A stretch of DNA of 15,646 nt from SHZL01 sp031362985 (GTDB taxonomy: Bacteria; Pseudomonadota; Gammaproteobacteria; Xanthomonadales; SZUA-36), in contig JANLTO010000021.1 of assembly GCA_031362985.1 (NCBI GenBank), positions 1 through 15,646 of the forward strand, in the 5' to 3' direction. The notes under the pieces were generated by a model. That model searched no databases. It was not told where the DNA came from and saw nothing but the letters and a program-made list of their open reading frames with translations. A program made the position numbers and the translations under genes. This document shows positions 13,553-15,646 of the stretch, piece after piece. Every line of letters starts with the position of its first letter. The first letter of the stretch is position 1.

Positions 13553-14356
13553 GTGAGCACAAGCGCGGTTGAGCGTTCCCGCCCCGGACGCCTCGACGGC
13601 AAGGTGGCGCTCATTACCGGCGCCGGGCAAGGCATTGGCGAGGCCATCGCCCGACTGTTTGCCGCTGAAGGCGCCCGCGTGGCCCTCAGTGCACGTTCGG
13701 AAGACAAGCTCCTGCGCGTGGCTGATGAGATTGCGCAGGCAGGCGGTATTGCCCATGCCATACCGGCTGACATAGCCTCTGCCGATAGCATCGCGGCCCT
13801 GGTCAGCAGCGCGCTGCAGCAGTTCCAGCAGATCAACATCCTGGTCCACAACGCCGGTATCTTTCCCTACCAGCTGCTGGAGGACATGGATGATGACTCC
13901 TGGCAGAGTGTCATCAACGTGAACCTCACCGGTGGGTTCCGCCTGCTGAAGGCCTGCCTGCCAGCCATGAAAGCCACCGGCAGCGGACGTATCCTGTTCA
14001 CCTCGTCGGTGCAGGGCAACCACACCGCTGTGCCGGGGTGCGCACATTACGCAGCATCCAAGGCAGGACTGAATGGCCTCATCCGGGCAGCGGCGTTTGA
14101 GCTGGCCCCGTACAAAATTACCGTCAATGGCGTGGAACCCGGCCTGGTGTTAACCAGTGGCGTTGAGCAGGCCCTGTCGGAACGCCGGCGCCAGCGCATG
14201 GCGGACTATGTGCCCTTGAAGCGCTGGGGTGAACCCGCTGAAATCGCGCATGCCATGCTGTACCTCGCCAGTGACGAAGCGGCCTACGTCACCGGGCAAA
14301 CCATCGTAGTGGATGGCGGGGCCTTGCTGCCACAGAACGGCTCCTTCATGGTCTGA
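13553..14356 (+). CDS. SDR-family oxidoreductase (second copy)
   Basis: 267 residues, classical SDR: TGAGQGIG (22-29), HNAG (99-102), S151/S152, Y166-x3-K170, VVDGG near the C-terminus. NAD(P)-dependent oxidation or reduction of a hydroxyl or keto group; substrate unknown. The start is GTG at 13553, with a modest GGA six bases before it; no in-frame ATG gives a family-like N-terminus. It ends 2 bases before the IpdA-like gene, so the products are made together; in steroid C/D-ring degradation an SDR (IpdF) oxidises a ring hydroxyl before the crotonase and IpdAB act, and either SDR of this window could play that part. Only low identity to the SDR at 5225-5977 is apparent, so it is not a recent duplicate. 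Confidence 0.9.
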   Translation: MSTSAVERSRPGRLDGKVALITGAGQGIGEAIARLFAAEGARVALSARSEDKLLRVADEIAQAGGIAHAIPADIASADSIAALVSSALQQFQQINILVHNAGIFPYQLLEDMDDDSWQSVINVNLTGGFRLLKACLPAMKATGSGRILFTSSVQGNHTAVPGCAHYAASKAGLNGLIRAAAFELAPYKITVNGVEPGLVLTSGVEQALSERRRQRMADYVPLKRWGEPAEIAHAMLYLASDEAAYVTGQTIVVDGGALLPQNGSFMV

Positions 14357-14358
14357 CG

Positions 14359-15249
14359 ATGCAAGAGAAGCTCACCACACTGGCACAAGCAGCAGCACTC
14401 GTTAATGACGGCGACGTGGTCGCATTGCAGAACATGGCCACGCAGGCGGCCCCTATGGCCCTGGTGCGGGAGTTGATCCGGCAGGACAAGCGCAAACTCG
14501 GCCTGGTCGTGCTGGTGGGCGGAATGGCGGTCGACTGGCTGGCCGCAACAGGGGTTATCGACAGGCTCATTGGTGCTGCGGTCACGATGGAGCAATTCGG
14601 CCTGTGCCAGCAATACCGCCAGGCCGTGGAGCAGGGACGCATCCGGGTGGAGGAACTGTCTGAAACCCTGCTCAATGCCCGCCTCGGCGCCGGTGCAAGG
14701 AACCTGCCCTTCCTGATCACGCGCGGCGCCATCGGCACCGACCTGATTTCCCACAACCCGGAAAGCCTGAAAATGCTGGACGATCCGTTTGGCGGATTTC
14801 CGGTGCTGGCCTGCCGTGCGCTGGTGCCGGATGTCGCACTGATCCATGCCCACCGCGCCGACTGCTACGGCAACATCCAGTACGAGCCGACCGTGATGTG
14901 GCCGGATATCGCCATCATGCCCAAGGCCGCCAAACGCGTGCTCGTGACCGCAGAAGAAATCGTGGATACCGAGGTGCTGCGCCGCCACCCCGAGCGCACC
15001 ATACTTCCCGGCTTCATGGTGGATGCGGTGGTTGAAGTGCCTTATGGCGCGCATCCGACTTCATTTTTCCCCAATTATGGCTACGACAGCCGGTTTCACG
15101 AAGAATGGATAGCGGTTTCCCGCGACGCGGAAAAGGCCGCAGCGTTCATTGACCGCTACGTGCGTGCACCCGCCAGTCAGCAGCAGTACCTCGAGGCCGT
15201 CGGTGGCGCTGACGCCATCAGCCGGATTTCACGCTGGGAGGAAGACTGA
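14359..15249 (+). CDS. CoA-transferase-fold alpha subunit, IpdA-like
   Basis: 296 residues, CoA-transferase family I alpha subunit fold. Matches to the IpdA/GctA branch: an N-terminal LVNDGDVVALQN (14-25), RVEELSETLLNARLGAGA (96-113), NLPFLITRGAIGTDL (115-129), and ALIHAHRADCYGNI-like block (about 164-177). E102 is a candidate for the glutamate that is important in IpdA. IpdAB opens the last steroid ring by hydrolysing a cyclic CoA ester; glutaconate CoA-transferase is the alternative. Operon context (CoA ligase, acyl-CoA dehydrogenase, SDRs, MenB/BadI-like crotonase) favours the ring-opening hydrolase. Length matches IpdA (just under 300). The stop shares one base with the start of the beta subunit (TGATG). 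Confidence 0.83.
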   Translation: MQEKLTTLAQAAALVNDGDVVALQNMATQAAPMALVRELIRQDKRKLGLVVLVGGMAVDWLAATGVIDRLIGAAVTMEQFGLCQQYRQAVEQGRIRVEELSETLLNARLGAGARNLPFLITRGAIGTDLISHNPESLKMLDDPFGGFPVLACRALVPDVALIHAHRADCYGNIQYEPTVMWPDIAIMPKAAKRVLVTAEEIVDTEVLRRHPERTILPGFMVDAVVEVPYGAHPTSFFPNYGYDSRFHEEWIAVSRDAEKAAAFIDRYVRAPASQQQYLEAVGGADAISRISRWEED

Positions 15250-15646
15250 TGCACGACTGGAAAAACAGTCCTCCGGCGGAGGATTACGCCATTGATGAGC
15301 TCATGATCACGGTGTTGGCGGATCAGTTCCACGATGGCGAACAAACCACCAATGGCATGGCCTCGTTCATACCGGTAGCGGCGTTCATGCTGGCGCGCAT
15401 GACCCACGCGCCGGAACTGGTGTGGCTGGCCAGTTCCGGGGGACTGGAACCCAGGCCCCGGCGCATCCCCGCCTCCACGCTGGAAGCGCCGCTGTGGCGC
15501 GATTCCATCATGTACCTGGATCAGTACACCGACTTCTGGAATTTCGTGCTGAACGGACGCTGGATCCAGAAGTTCTGTGTTGGAGCCGCCCAGCTCGACC
15601 AATACGGCAACGCCAACAACTCGGTGATCGGCAGCGACTACCACGC
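15249..15646 (+). CDS. CoA-transferase-fold beta subunit, IpdB-like, truncated by window end
   Basis: Partial: 132 codons from ATG at 15249 to the right edge, frame still open; the family is about 250 residues. The ATG overlaps the alpha-subunit stop by one base. Recognisable: YAIDELMITVLADQ (13-26), the NGMASFIPVAAFMLAR segment (35-50), GAAQLDQYGNANNSVIG (112-128), all typical of beta subunits. In true CoA-transferases a catalytic glutamate stands in a short ENG/GG-type turn after the second strand; here that turn reads WLASSGGLEP (59-68) with serines, which favours a hydrolase such as IpdB over a transferase. The conclusion rests on motif alignment by eye. Confidence 0.82.
   Translation, partial: MHDWKNSPPAEDYAIDELMITVLADQFHDGEQTTNGMASFIPVAAFMLARMTHAPELVWLASSGGLEPRPRRIPASTLEAPLWRDSIMYLDQYTDFWNFVLNGRWIQKFCVGAAQLDQYGNANNSVIGSDYH

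Noticed and set aside
14284..15054. 256-codon open frame on the minus strand over the SDR and IpdA-like genes
   Set aside because: It crosses two well-supported genes, is His/Gln-rich and has no recognisable domain.
1..15646. Mobile elements, CRISPR arrays, tRNA or rRNA genes
   Set aside because: No transposase or integrase motifs, no spaced repeats of CRISPR type, no tRNA- or rRNA-like segment were seen in the gaps, which are nearly all under 60 bases except 7982-8559.

Overview
The window carries two divergent catabolic operons from what looks like a Gram-negative bacterium. The GC content is fairly high, genes are tightly packed with GTGA/TGATG-type overlaps, and there is a Tat-exported flavoprotein next to a Sec-exported c-type cytochrome. 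A (gamma)proteobacterium of the marine or steroid-degrading kind is my best guess, but this is inferred from gene content only.

Left edge (1-537, + strand): the C-terminal part of a CofD-like enzyme of coenzyme F420 synthesis, ending tail-to-tail with the leftward operon.

Leftward operon (7981 down to 529), in transcription order: MenB/BadI-like crotonase, acyl-CoA dehydrogenase, SDR, TetR regulator, SnoaL-like protein, split MaoC hydratase (two hot-dog halves), thiolase-like protein without its catalytic cysteines, DUF35 Zn-ribbon/OB protein, and an amidohydrolase of the ACMSD type. The hydratase, thiolase-like and DUF35 set matches the steroid side-chain module (ChsH1/ChsH2 hydratase with Ltp2-type retro-aldolase and its DUF35 partner).

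The 578-base divergent control region (7982-8559) holds a perfect 15-bp palindrome over a leftward promoter, a candidate 45-residue small ORF, several hairpins, a clear intrinsic terminator reading rightward (8379-8411), then a second promoter, a degenerate second palindrome and a strong ribosome binding site. This could be an attenuated leader or a separate small RNA.

Rightward operon (8560 to beyond the right edge): CoA ligase, Tat-exported KstD/fumarate-reductase-type flavoprotein, c-type cytochrome, second SnoaL-like protein, SRPBCC protein, second SDR, and a two-subunit enzyme of the IpdA/IpdB (CoA-transferase fold) type, the second subunit cut by the window end.

Together: a carboxylic acid is activated to its CoA ester, desaturated, hydrated, oxidised and cleaved. 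Crotonase plus IpdAB-like enzymes point to hydrolytic opening of alicyclic rings, as in steroid C/D-ring breakdown. The exported flavoprotein-cytochrome pair suggests that one dehydrogenation happens in the periplasm. The substrate cannot be named from sequence; a steroid, bile acid, terpenoid or similar polycyclic compound fits best. No transposon, CRISPR array, tRNA or rRNA was seen.
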